From the NCBI RefSeq assembly GCF_000719555.1, contig NZ_JOGX01000004.1, positions 62,001 to 126,000 of the forward strand: a stretch of 64,000 nt of DNA. The letters are read 5' to 3'. The position numbers and the translations under genes were made by a program. This stretch comes from Streptomyces sp. NRRL F-5727 (GTDB taxonomy: Bacteria; Actinomycetota; Actinomycetes; Streptomycetales; Streptomycetaceae). Each line of letters starts with the position of its first letter. Position 1 is the stretch's first letter. Positions 50,178 through 59,766 of this stretch are shown here, in pieces. A model generated the notes under the pieces. It was not told where the DNA came from and did not search any database. It saw only the letters and a program-made list of their open reading frames with translations.

Positions 50178-50539
50178 GGGCTGCCTCCTTGCCAGGTCGT
50201 GGGTGCGTGGGGTGGAGGGCTGGGGGTGAGCCGGGGGGTGCGGTGCCTCCCGGGTGCGGCCGGCGGGTGGTGCGGGCCGCCCCGAGGTCCGGAGGTGAGG
50301 TGCGAGGCGCCGTGCGGGGCGGGGGCCTTGCCCGGTCCCGGCGGGTGCGGGGTCGGGGCGGGCCGGGGACGGGACGGTCGCTCCGGGGCCGGCTGAGGGG
50401 ACCGTAGCCCCGTTCGTCCGCGACCGAAAGCCCTTGCGCAGCAGATCGGTCGAACTTTCTCCTCCATCAGGACAAAGCCGTGCGCGGGCAGGCCGGACCG
50501 CCCGGTGGCGCCCCTCGCCACCGGGCCCGGCCGGGGGTC
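50178..50539. other. 362-bp gap: leader of the Ebo-type operon, no gene
   Basis: No reading frame here has a supported start or domain. The 200 bp next to the operon are very G-rich on the plus strand. The only ordered element is the inverted repeat at 50421-50452. The promoter of the 49059-50177 gene must lie in this gap. Confidence 0.5.
50421..50452. promoter_or_regulatory. inverted repeat upstream of the Ebo-type operon
   Basis: CGACCGA at 50421-50427 and TCGGTCG at 50446-50452 are 7-bp arms with an 18-nt centre, about 245 bp before the first start codon. GACCGAAAG and the mirrored CTTTCTCC flank them. It may be an operator; no regulator is adjacent. Confidence 0.3.
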
Positions 50540-51547
<1,008 letters not shown>

Positions 51548-51577
51548 GAAGCCTCCAAACGAGTGCGGGCGGGCCCT

Positions 51578-52810
51578 CTAGCGGACCTCGGCCGGCACTT
51601 CCTGGACGGGTGTGTAGACGGCGTTCTTCCGGGCGCTCTCCTCGACCGCGGCGAGCACCCGCTGCACCCGCAGCCCGTCGGCGAAGGACGGCGACGGATC
51701 GGTGCCGGCGCCGATCGCGGCGACCAGGTCGCGGGCCTGGTGGGTGAAGGTGTGCTCGTAGCCGAGGGCGTGGCCGGGCGGCCACCACGCCTCCAGGTAC
51801 GGGTGTTCGGCCTCGGTGACGAGGATCCTCCGGAAGCCCGCGGTGGCGGCGGGCTCGCGGTGGTCGTGGAAGGAGAGCTCGTTGAGCCGCTCCAGGTCGA
51901 AGGCGAGCGAACCCCGCTCGCCGTTGATCTCCAGCCGGAGCTGGTTCTTGCGGCCGGAGGCCATCCGGCTCGCCTCGAAGGCGGCGAGCGCCCCCGAGGC
52001 GAGCCGTGCGGTGAAGACGACCGCGTCGTCGACGGTCACCGGCCCGCGCGGGGCGCCGCCGTCGGCCCGCCCGGACGGCGCGGACAGGCCGGCCGCCGCG
52101 GCGGCGGGCCGGGGCCGCTCCCGTACGAAGGTCTCCGTCTGGGCGGACACCCCGACGATCGCCTCCCCCGCCAGGTACTGCGCGAGGTCGACGATGTGCG
52201 CCCCGAGGTCTCCCAGCGCCCCCGACCCGGCGTGCTCGCGCTCCAGCCGCCACGTCAGCGGGAAGTCGGGGTCGACCAGCCAGTCCTGGAGGTAGCTGAC
52301 CCGGACGTGTCGCAGGGTGCCGAGCCGCCCCTCGGCGATGAGCCGACGGGCGTACGAAAGGGCGGGCACGCGCCGGTAGTTGAATCCGACCATCGCCACC
52401 TGGCCGCGGGCGCGGGCGGCCTCGGCGGCGGTGGCCATGGCCTCGGCCTCGGCCACCGAGTTCGCGAGCGGCTTCTCGCACAGGACGTGCTTGCCGGCCT
52501 CCAGCGCCGCGATCGCGATCTCCGCATGGCTGTCCCCCGGGGTGCAGATGTCGACGAGCTGCACGTCGTCCCGGGCGATCAGGGCACGCCAGTCCGTCTC
52601 CGCCGCCGCCCAGCCGTGCCGCTGGGCGGCGGCCCGGACGGCGTCCGCGTCCCGGCCCGCGATCGCCGCGAGCACGGGCCGCAGCGGCAGGTCGAAGACC
52701 CGGCCCACGTTGCGCCAGCCCTGTGAGTGCGCGGCGCCCATGAACGCGTACCCCACCATGCCGACGCCGAGTCCGGGCGGCGCGGTCGCGTCGCTGTCCC
52801 GCTGTTCCAT
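51578..52810 (-). CDS. Gfo/Idh/MocA-family NAD(P)-dependent sugar or inositol dehydrogenase
   Basis: 410 residues. A Rossmann domain (GVGMVGYAFMGAAHSQGW; the GxGxxG is changed to GMVGYAF) is followed by DICTPGDSHAEIAIAALEAGKHVLCEKPLANSVAEAEAM with the catalytic Lys of EKP. The C-terminal half includes SGALGDLGAHIVDLAQYLAGE, with the active-site Asp/His. These oxidise a hydroxyl of a cyclitol or sugar. AGGAGGAA precedes the ATG. It lies between the binding protein of an importer and an epimerase, all on one strand. Confidence 0.92.
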   Translation of the reverse strand: MEQRDSDATAPPGLGVGMVGYAFMGAAHSQGWRNVGRVFDLPLRPVLAAIAGRDADAVRAAAQRHGWAAAETDWRALIARDDVQLVDICTPGDSHAEIAIAALEAGKHVLCEKPLANSVAEAEAMATAAEAARARGQVAMVGFNYRRVPALSYARRLIAEGRLGTLRHVRVSYLQDWLVDPDFPLTWRLEREHAGSGALGDLGAHIVDLAQYLAGEAIVGVSAQTETFVRERPRPAAAAAGLSAPSGRADGGAPRGPVTVDDAVVFTARLASGALAAFEASRMASGRKNQLRLEINGERGSLAFDLERLNELSFHDHREPAATAGFRRILVTEAEHPYLEAWWPPGHALGYEHTFTHQARDLVAAIGAGTDPSPSFADGLRVQRVLAAVEESARKNAVYTPVQEVPAEVR

Positions 52811-52889
52811 ACGGTTCCTCCTGGTCAGAGAGTCACTGACTCGTCGGTGTGCTGCGCGGCCGGGCATCCCCCCGGGAGCCCGGACCCGG

Positions 52890-53933
52890 TCAGTTGAAGC
52901 CGGTGGGCAGGTAGTCGTCGACGTTCTCCTTGGTCACCACGGCCGAGTAGAGCGTCAGCGAGGACGGGATCTCCAGCTCCGCCAGACCGCCCACGCCCTT
53001 GCCCTGGCCGAGCGCGCGGGCCAGGTCGATGGCGGACGCGGCCATGGTCGGCGGGTAGAGGACGGTGGCCTTGAGCACGCCGGTGCCGGCCTTGATGGCG
53101 TCCATCGCGGACCTGGCCCCCGCGCCGCCGACCATCAGGAAGTCGTCACGGCCGGCCTGCGCGATGGCGCGGAGCGCGCCCACGCCCTGGTCGTCGTCGT
53201 GGTTCCACAGGGCGTCGAAGGCGGGCTGCGCCTGGAGGAGCTGGGCCATCTTGGCCTGGCCGGACTCGACGGTGAAGTCGGCTGCCTGCCGGGCGACCTT
53301 GGTGATGTTGGGGTAGTTCTTCAGGGCGTCGTCGAAGCCCTGGGTGCGCTGCCGGGTGAGTTCGAGGTTGTCGAGCCCGGCGAGTTCGACGACCTTCGCG
53401 TTCGGCTTGTCCTTGAGCTGCTCGCCGATGTAGGTGCCGGCGTTGAGCCCCATGCCGTAGTTGTCGCCGCCGATCCAGCAGCGGTACGCCTGCGGGGACG
53501 CGAAGACGCGGTCCAGGTTGACGACGGGGATGCCGGCCCGCATCGCCTGGAGGCCGACCTGGGTCAGCGCCTTGCCGTCGGCGGGCAGGATGACGAGGAC
53601 GTCGACCTTCTTGTTGATGAGGGTCTGCACCTGGCCGATCTGGGCGGCGGTGTCGTTGGAGCCCTCGGTGATCTCCAGGGTGACGTCGGAGTACTTCGCG
53701 GCGCGGGACTTGGCGTTCTGGTTGATGGCGTTGAGCCAGCCGTGGTCGGCCTGCGGTCCGGCGAAGCCGATGGTGACCGGCTTGCCGGGCTTGTCGTCGG
53801 CGGCAGGGGTGCTGCCGGCCGGCTGTTCCTGCTGCTTGGGCTCGTTGCTGGTGCAGGCGGTCAGCAGCGCTCCGGCGGAGACGGCGGCGGTGCCGAACAG
53901 AAGTCCTCTGCGGCTGGGGGCGGTTCGGGACAT
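52890..53933 (-). CDS. RbsB-like sugar-binding lipoprotein
   Basis: 347 residues. A twin-arginine start (RRGLLFGTAAVSAG) ends in the lipobox LTAC, so it is a Tat-exported lipoprotein. The type-1 periplasmic fold reads TIGFAGPQADHGWLNAINQNAKSRAAKYSDVTLEITEGSNDTAAQIGQVQTLINKKVDVLVILPADGKALTQVGLQAMRAGIPVVNLDRVF. This group binds ribose, xylose, inositol or rhizopine. Gene order in the operon, with ATPase and permease first, places it before the dehydrogenase and epimerase. Confidence 0.9.
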   Translation of the reverse strand: MSRTAPSRRGLLFGTAAVSAGALLTACTSNEPKQQEQPAGSTPAADDKPGKPVTIGFAGPQADHGWLNAINQNAKSRAAKYSDVTLEITEGSNDTAAQIGQVQTLINKKVDVLVILPADGKALTQVGLQAMRAGIPVVNLDRVFASPQAYRCWIGGDNYGMGLNAGTYIGEQLKDKPNAKVVELAGLDNLELTRQRTQGFDDALKNYPNITKVARQAADFTVESGQAKMAQLLQAQPAFDALWNHDDDQGVGALRAIAQAGRDDFLMVGGAGARSAMDAIKAGTGVLKATVLYPPTMAASAIDLARALGQGKGVGGLAELEIPSSLTLYSAVVTKENVDDYLPTGFN

Positions 53934-54000
53934 GGCGGATCAACCCTTCGGCTGGGCGGGGCGGGACGGGTCGAGGAGCGGGGGTGCGGCGGGACGGCGG

Positions 54001-55035
54001 TCAGGCGTCGCCGCCGCGCAGGCTCCGGCGCTGGACGAGGACGGCGGCCACGATGATCGCGCCCTTGGCGATCTGCTGGACGGCCGTCTCCAGGTTGTTG
54101 AGGGCGAAGATGTTGGTGATGGTCGTGAAGATCAGGACGCCGAGGACGGAGCCGACGATCGTGCCGCGTCCGCCGCTGAGCAGGGTGCCGCCGATGATGG
54201 CGGCGGCGATGGCGTCGAGTTCGTACAGGTTGCCGTTGGTGTTCTGGCCGGATCCGGCGAGGACGATGAGCATGAACGCGGCGACCCCGCAGCACAGTCC
54301 GGACAGCAGGTACAGGTACAGGCGCTGCCGCCGGACGTCGATGCCGGCGAGCCGGGCCGCCTCCGCGTTGCCGCCGACGGCGACGGTGCGGCGGCCGAAC
54401 GTGGTCCGGTTGAGCAGCAGCCATCCGACGACGGTCACGGCGGCGAAGACGAGGACGAGCGGCGGGACGCCGAGCACGTAGGCGTCCTTGACGCCGAGGT
54501 CGAGGACGTCGGTCACGGTCACCATCTGGGTCCTGCCGTCCGTGATCTGCAGGGCGAGACCGCGGGCGGAGGCCAGCATGGCCAGGGTGGCGATGAACGG
54601 CACCATGCCGCCGTACGCGATCAGCAGCCCGTTCACGAGACCGCAGCCGACGCCGACGAGCACCGCGGTGAAGAGGATGCCCGCGAAGCCGAACTCCTGG
54701 GTGGCGACGGTCGTCGCCCACACGGACGCGAGGGCCACGATCGCGCCGACCGACAGGTCGATGCCGCCGCTGGTGATGACGAACGTCATGCCGACGGTGA
54801 CGACGCCGATCACCGACGCCTGCGTCAGAACGAGTTGGAGGTTGCTGGTGGCGAGGAAGGAGTCGGGCTGGGTGATGCCGCCGACGGCGACGAGGGCGAC
54901 GAGGACGCCCAGCAGCGACATGCTGCGCACGTCCCACCGCATCAGCGCCGGTCGGCGGGTCCCCTTCCCGGCGGTGTCGGAGGTGGCGGCGGACATCGGC
55001 GCGTCCTTCCGCGCGGCGGAGGCCGGCTGCGTCAT
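54001..55035 (-). CDS. RbsC-like sugar ABC permease
   Basis: 344 residues with eight to ten membrane helices. It has the RbsC markers VTVGMTFVITSGGIDLSVGAIVALASVW, ATLAMLASARGLALQITDG, NRTTFGRRTVAVGGNAEAARLAGIDVRRQRLYLYLLSGL and AAAIIGGTLLSGGRGTIVGSVLGVLI. It starts in an ATGA shared with the ATPase stop. It forms a homodimeric channel for the sugar bound by the lipoprotein encoded next. Confidence 0.92.
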   Translation of the reverse strand: MTQPASAARKDAPMSAATSDTAGKGTRRPALMRWDVRSMSLLGVLVALVAVGGITQPDSFLATSNLQLVLTQASVIGVVTVGMTFVITSGGIDLSVGAIVALASVWATTVATQEFGFAGILFTAVLVGVGCGLVNGLLIAYGGMVPFIATLAMLASARGLALQITDGRTQMVTVTDVLDLGVKDAYVLGVPPLVLVFAAVTVVGWLLLNRTTFGRRTVAVGGNAEAARLAGIDVRRQRLYLYLLSGLCCGVAAFMLIVLAGSGQNTNGNLYELDAIAAAIIGGTLLSGGRGTIVGSVLGVLIFTTITNIFALNNLETAVQQIAKGAIIVAAVLVQRRSLRGGDA

Positions 55036-56567
55036 GGCGTCGGGTTCCCTTCCATCACGAGATCGAGTACGCGGTGCTCGTCGAGCTCCCGGGCCGGCGC
55101 CGTGTGCACGACGGAGCCTTCGCGGAGCACCAGCACGCGGTCGGCGAGCCCGAGGACCTCGGGAACCTCGCTGGAGACGAGCAGTACCGCCAGTCCTTCG
55201 TCGGCCAGTCGGCGTATCACGGCGTAGAGCTCCGCCCGGGCGCCGATGTCGACGCCCCGGGTCGGCTCGTCGAGCAGCAGCACCTTGCAGCCGCGCAGCA
55301 GCCAGCGCGCGAGCACGGCCTTCTGCTGGTTGCCGCCGGAGAGCGTCCTGACCGCCGCGTCCGGGTCGTCGGGCCGCAGCGACAGCTCGCGTACCGCCCG
55401 GTGCGCGGCGGCCCGCTCGGCACGCCGGTCGAGCCAGCCCGCGCGGGAGTAGCGGGAGAGGGTGGCGACCGAGACGTTGCTGCCGACGGACTCCAGCATC
55501 AGCAGCGCCTGCGCCTTGCGCTCCTCGGGGGCCAGTCCGATCCCGGCCCGGACGGCGGCGCGGACGCTGCCCGGGCGCAGTGGGACGTCGTCGACGAGGA
55601 CGCGGCCCGCGTCGGGCCTGCGCGCCCCGTAGATCGTCTCCAGGATCTCGCTGCGGCCGGAGCCCACCAGTCCGGCGAGGCCGACGATCTCGCCGGGCCG
55701 CAGTGCGAGGTCGAGGGGGGCGAACTCGCCGGCACGGGTGAGGCCCTCGACCCGGAGGACGGGGTCCCGGGCGGCGGCCCCGTCGGTTCCGTCGGTGGCC
55801 TGCGGGCGGTCGGGGAAGACGTGCTCGACGGTGCGGCCGGTCATGAGGGCGACGATGTCCCGGGTCGGGGTGGTGTCCGCCGGCAGGCCGCCGGCGACGG
55901 ACCGGCCGTCCTTCAGGACCGTGACGCGGTCGCCGATGCGGCGGATCTCCTCCAGCCGGTGGGAGATGTACACGACGGCGACGCCGTCGGCGGTGAGTTC
56001 GGCGACGATCCGGAAGAGGTTGTCGACCTCGTCGGGGTCGAGCGCGGCGGACGGCTCGTCCATGACGATCAGCCGCACCTCGTGGGAGAGCGCCCGGGCC
56101 ATGGAGACGATCTGCTGCTGGGCGGCGGACAGCTCGCCGACGTGCCGGGCGGGATCGATCTCCGGGTGCCCGAGGCGCTTCAGCAGCCGTGCGGCGGCCG
56201 TGCGCGCCCTGGCCCCGCGTACGACGAACCCGGCGGAGGTCGGCTCGTTGCCGAGGAACACGTTCTCGGCGACGGACAGTCCGCCGACCAGGTCCAGCTC
56301 CTGGTAGATGGTGGCGATCCCCAGCCGCATGGCCGCGATCGGAGAGGTCAGGGAGACCGGTTCGCCGCCCCAGGTGATCTCTCCGCCGTCGGGCTGGTGG
56401 GCTCCGGCGAGGACCTTGATGAGGGTCGACTTGCCGGCGCCGTTCTGGCCGAGGAGGCAGTGCACCTCGCCGGCCTGGACTTCGAGGTCCACGCCGTCCA
56501 GGGCGCGGACGCCGGGGAACGACTTGGTGATGCGGTTCATCGTGAGCAGTGGTGGGCGTGATGCCAT
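55032..56567 (-). CDS. RbsA/XylG-like double-cassette sugar ABC ATPase
   Basis: 511 residues with two nucleotide-binding cassettes. The first (about 5-230) has Walker A LLGQNGAGKST, the signature region LSAAQQQIVSMARAL and Walker B LIVMDEPSAALD. The second (about 265-500) has the usual degenerate Walker A GLVGSGRSE, LSGGNQQKAVLARWLL and LLLDEPTRGVD. This is the standard pattern for ribose-type importers. GAGGGG precedes the ATG. It is the first gene of the importer operon. The upstream 344-bp gap to the ROK gene holds an 18-bp tandem repeat. Confidence 0.93.
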   Translation of the reverse strand: MASRPPLLTMNRITKSFPGVRALDGVDLEVQAGEVHCLLGQNGAGKSTLIKVLAGAHQPDGGEITWGGEPVSLTSPIAAMRLGIATIYQELDLVGGLSVAENVFLGNEPTSAGFVVRGARARTAAARLLKRLGHPEIDPARHVGELSAAQQQIVSMARALSHEVRLIVMDEPSAALDPDEVDNLFRIVAELTADGVAVVYISHRLEEIRRIGDRVTVLKDGRSVAGGLPADTTPTRDIVALMTGRTVEHVFPDRPQATDGTDGAAARDPVLRVEGLTRAGEFAPLDLALRPGEIVGLAGLVGSGRSEILETIYGARRPDAGRVLVDDVPLRPGSVRAAVRAGIGLAPEERKAQALLMLESVGSNVSVATLSRYSRAGWLDRRAERAAAHRAVRELSLRPDDPDAAVRTLSGGNQQKAVLARWLLRGCKVLLLDEPTRGVDIGARAELYAVIRRLADEGLAVLLVSSEVPEVLGLADRVLVLREGSVVHTAPARELDEHRVLDLVMEGNPTP

Positions 56568-56911
56568 CGGGATCCCCTCGGCGGATGCGGCCGTGAGCGG
56601 GCAGGGCGAAGCGGGGCGCGGTGAGCGGCGCGGGAGGAGAGGGAGCGGAGCGAAGGGCTCGGGGCCCCGCGGCCTCGGACGTGCCGGCGCGTGCGGGGTG
56701 AGCGGGCATGGCTGACAGCCACGGGACCGTTGCGTGGTGCGGGGCGGGGTGGTGCGGGGGCGGTGACGCGGTGGTGCCGGGTCGTGCGGTGGTGCCGGGT
56801 CGTGCGGTGGTGCCGGGTCGTGCGGTGGTGCCGGGTCGTGCGGTGGTACGTGCCGCGGCGCGCGGCGTACCGCTGCCGGAGAAGGGGGAGCCGGGCGCGG
56901 GCCCGGCCCCG
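56568..56911. other. 344-bp gap: leader of the importer operon, no gene
   Basis: No coding region is supported. The ROK gene ends at the right edge of this gap and the importer ATPase starts at its left edge, both on the minus strand. An 18-bp unit repeated four times occupies 56768-56847, and GTGCGG-type fragments of it spread on both sides. Confidence 0.5.
56768..56847 (+). repeat. four perfect 18-bp tandem repeats plus a partial fifth
   Basis: Unit GCGGTGGTGCCGGGTCGT at 56768, 56786, 56804 and 56822, with 8 more bases of the unit to 56847. The copies are identical. They lie between the ROK gene and the ATPase gene, about 200 bp upstream of the latter's start, where copy number could alter leader length or transcription read-through. 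Confidence 0.95.
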
Positions 56912-58102
56912 TCAGGCGGGTGAGAAGACGTGGTCGCTGATGAGGCGGGCCGCGCCGATCACTCCGGCGGTGGGACCCAACTCGCCCAGCACGATGGGGA
57001 GGTTGCCGGTCGCGAGCGGCAGCGACTGGCGGTAGACCTGGGTGCGGACGCTGGCCAGCAGGGTGTGGCCGAGGCCGGTGACACCGCCGCCGATGACGAC
57101 GAGTCCCGGATTGAAGAAGCTGACGAGCCCGGCGATGACCTGGCCCAGCCGCTGTCCGCCCTCGCGGATCAGCTCCAGGGACACGGTGTCGCCCGCCGCC
57201 GCGGCCGCCGAGACGTCCGCGGCGGTCAGCTCGCCGGCCGCCTCCAGCCGCGCGGCGAGCTGCGCCGAACGGCCCGAGCGGGCCGCGTCCTCCGCGTCGC
57301 GGGCCAGTGCCGCGCCGCTGAAGTGGGCCTCCAGGCAGCCCAGGTTGCCGCAGGCGCAGGCCCGCCCGTCCGGCTGGACCTGGATGTGCCCGATGTCGCC
57401 GGCGCTGCCCGTCGTACCGCGGTAGACCTGGCCGCCGATCACGATGCCGCAGCCGATGCCGGTACCGATCTTGACGCACAGGAAGTCGCCGACGGAGCGG
57501 GCGACGCCCGCGTGCTGCTCCCCCATCGCCATGAGGTTCACGTCGTTGTCGACCATCACCGGGCAGCCGAGGTCCTGACTGAGGGCCTCGCGGACGGGGA
57601 AGCCGTCCCAGCCGGGCATGATCGGCGGGGCGACGGGCACGCCCTCGGGGAAGCGGACGGGGCCGGGGACGCCGATTCCCGCGCCGTCGAAACCCTCCGC
57701 GGCCCCCGACGCCTTGAGCTTGTCCGCCATGGCCAGCACCCGCTCGAAGACGGCGACGGGCCCTTCGCGGACGTCCACGGGCTGGTTCAGGTGCCCCAGG
57801 ACCTCCAGCTCGGCGTTGGTGACGGCGACGTCGATCGAGGTGGCCCCGATGTCGACCCCGAGGAAGCGCAGCGCCGGGGCGAGCCGGAGGTTGTGCGAGC
57901 GGCGTCCGCCGCGTGAGGCGGCGAGCCCGTCCGCGACCACCAGTCCCGTCTCCAGCAGCCGGTCCACCTCGACCGCCAGCTTGGATCGGGACAGGTCGAC
58001 CAGATCGCCCAGCTGCGCACGGGAGTTGGGCCCTCCGTCACGCAACAGGCGCAGCAGTCGCGCCTGGTGCACGTTCGCGGGTCGAGCGGTCATCCGTCTC
58101 AC
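56912..58102 (-). CDS. ROK-family regulator/sugar kinase-like protein
   Basis: 396 residues. An N-terminal winged helix (about 10-65, NVHQARLLRLLRDGGPNSRAQLGDLVDLSRSKLAVEVDRLLETGLVV) is followed by the ROK ATPase fold: FLGVDIGATSIDVAVTN, GIGVPGPVRFPEG, VDNDVNLMAMGE, KIGTGIGCGIVIGG and the zinc motif CACGNLGCLEA. Proteins with both parts (XylR/NagC type) are repressors that sense sugars, and some also phosphorylate them. Chosen GTG has GGGAGGG upstream. It lies directly ahead of the importer operon and probably controls it. Confidence 0.9.
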   Translation of the reverse strand: MRRMTARPANVHQARLLRLLRDGGPNSRAQLGDLVDLSRSKLAVEVDRLLETGLVVADGLAASRGGRRSHNLRLAPALRFLGVDIGATSIDVAVTNAELEVLGHLNQPVDVREGPVAVFERVLAMADKLKASGAAEGFDGAGIGVPGPVRFPEGVPVAPPIMPGWDGFPVREALSQDLGCPVMVDNDVNLMAMGEQHAGVARSVGDFLCVKIGTGIGCGIVIGGQVYRGTTGSAGDIGHIQVQPDGRACACGNLGCLEAHFSGAALARDAEDAARSGRSAQLAARLEAAGELTAADVSAAAAAGDTVSLELIREGGQRLGQVIAGLVSFFNPGLVVIGGGVTGLGHTLLASVRTQVYRQSLPLATGNLPIVLGELGPTAGVIGAARLISDHVFSPA

Positions 58103-58279
58103 GAATCCCTCCCCTCCCCCGCCACCGGCTGGGGGCCCGAATGCCTGTCTCCGGTGGTTCACCCGTCGGGCTTTCGAGAGGAACGTAGCAGCGCCTCACC
58201 GGCCTGGGAACTACTTGAGCAGGAAACGGCGACGACTTCTTCCACTCCCGGGACAAAGGGCGGTCCCGGCGGAGACGAC

Positions 58280-58311
58280 GGAACGGCCCCCTCGGCGGAA
58301 GGGGCCGTTCC
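58280..58311 (-). terminator. terminator of the GH20-GH16 importer operon
   Basis: GGAACGGCCCC and GGGGCCGTTCC form a perfect 11-bp stem around a 10-nt loop, 16 bp after the GH16 stop codon on the minus strand. Confidence 0.75.
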
Positions 58312-58326
58312 TCGGGGCACGGGTCG

Positions 58327-59766
58327 TCAGGACGCGGGGACCTCGTCCACGAAGGACGTGCCGGCGCCGCGCAGGGCGGCGACCTTCGCGGCGACCTGGG
58401 CCGGGGTGAGGACCTGGTCCTTGACGTGCAGGACGTAGTCGACCTGCTGGTCGTAGGCGCGCGGGGTGGTGGAGGTCTGCCCGTCGAGGTCGATCAGCCA
58501 CTGGTTGAAGTTGATGGACATGGGCCGCTCGGGCAGGTAGGCGGCGTCATGGGTGCCGAAGAGGGCGCCGTCGACGTAGTAGGTGATCCTGCTGTTGTCG
58601 ATGGTGACGACCAGGTCGTGCCAGCCGGCAAAGCTGGTGCGGCTCTCGCTGTGCTGGTTGACCGCCTGCCAGGGGTCCGGGTTGTAGGTCTCCCAGGAGG
58701 TCGTGTACAGGATGTTGGCGGGCTCGCCCCAGCCGCCGTTGGGCAGGTACTCGAAGTCGTACTCGGCGTAGTCGTCGGCCATCGGGGCCTTGAGGTCGTT
58801 GATGGTGAAGAAGGTCTGGACGACGCGGTCGCCGTCGGGGCCGTACTTCGGGGCGTCGGAGAACTTCGCCCGGGCCGCGTAGGTGCCGTTCCTGAACTTG
58901 GTCGCCTTGGTGAGGACTTCGGTGTGGACGGTGGTGGATCCGGTGCCGGCGCTGGAGGTCTCCAGGTTCATCACGGTGTTGCCGCTCTGGGTGGCGAAGG
59001 TGACCTTCGAGGGGTCCCAGGTGGCGCCCGGGACGCCGGGGCCGCCGGAGTTGGAGCGGACGTTCCAGCCGTGGGAGGCGAGCGCCGGGTCGGTGTGCGA
59101 GGTGTACGAGAAGTCGTCGAAGAGGGTCTGGCCGCCGCCGGTCGGCGGATCGGTGGGCGGGTCGGTCGGGGTCGGCGGGTCGGTCGGCTCGTTCCCCGCG
59201 GGCGCGGTGCCCCACACGGTCGCGCCGGCGAGCTGCGCGGTGACCCTGGTCCAGTCGGCGTAGGCGGTCTGGGTGCCGGAGAAGGAGTAGTCGTCGCTCT
59301 GGGTCAGGGTCTGCCAGCTGGACTGGTGGAAGCGCAGCTGCATGTCGCCGGTGTCGGCGCCCGGGGCGAGGGAGCCGGCCCCGGGGGTGAAACCGATCTC
59401 CAGGTAGCGGTCGGCCGTCGCGGTGGGGTTGGCGAGGGTGCCGAAGGTGCCGGTGACGACCGAGCAGCCCTTGACGGCCCAGGAGCAGGCGAAGCGGTAC
59501 GAGGCGGTCGGGGAGTCGGCCTTGAAGTAGTAGCGGATCTTGACCTGGCTCAGCTCGACGGCGGTGGTGCCGGTGTTGCGCACCTTGAGCCAGGGCTCGC
59601 TCTGGTCGGCGGTGGCACCGGAGGCGCTGGTGCGGTACTGGACGGCGAGGCCGTCGCCGGGGGCGGCGGAGGCGGTGGTCAGGGGCAGGGTGGCCAGGGC
59701 GGCGCTGCCGGCGAGGGCGGTCAGCGCGAGGGCCGCCCGGGTGCGGCTGGTGGTACGGGGACTCAT
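58327..59766 (-). CDS. secreted GH16 glycosidase with N-terminal CBM3
   Basis: 479 residues. A Sec signal (1 to about 34) is followed by a cellulose-binding CBM3 (about 38-185, VQYRTSASGATADQSEPWLKVRNTGTTAVELSQVKIRYYF), a Pro/Thr linker (TDPPTPTDPPTDPPTG) and a GH16 beta-jelly-roll (about 215-440). The catalytic E-x-D-x-E is EYDFE in DDYAEYDFEYLPNGG. GH16 enzymes cut beta-glucans, agar-like or chitin-linked glucans; the exact substrate is uncertain. The ATG overlaps the GH20 stop in an ATGA, so a secreted polymer-degrader is coupled to a cytoplasmic sugar importer operon. AAGGAAA precedes the start. Confidence 0.9.
   Translation of the reverse strand: MSPRTTSRTRAALALTALAGSAALATLPLTTASAAPGDGLAVQYRTSASGATADQSEPWLKVRNTGTTAVELSQVKIRYYFKADSPTASYRFACSWAVKGCSVVTGTFGTLANPTATADRYLEIGFTPGAGSLAPGADTGDMQLRFHQSSWQTLTQSDDYSFSGTQTAYADWTRVTAQLAGATVWGTAPAGNEPTDPPTPTDPPTDPPTGGGQTLFDDFSYTSHTDPALASHGWNVRSNSGGPGVPGATWDPSKVTFATQSGNTVMNLETSSAGTGSTTVHTEVLTKATKFRNGTYAARAKFSDAPKYGPDGDRVVQTFFTINDLKAPMADDYAEYDFEYLPNGGWGEPANILYTTSWETYNPDPWQAVNQHSESRTSFAGWHDLVVTIDNSRITYYVDGALFGTHDAAYLPERPMSINFNQWLIDLDGQTSTTPRAYDQQVDYVLHVKDQVLTPAQVAAKVAALRGAGTSFVDEVPAS

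Noticed and set aside
56768..56847. 18-bp repeats as a CRISPR array
   Set aside because: The units are directly joined with no spacers and no cas genes lie near.
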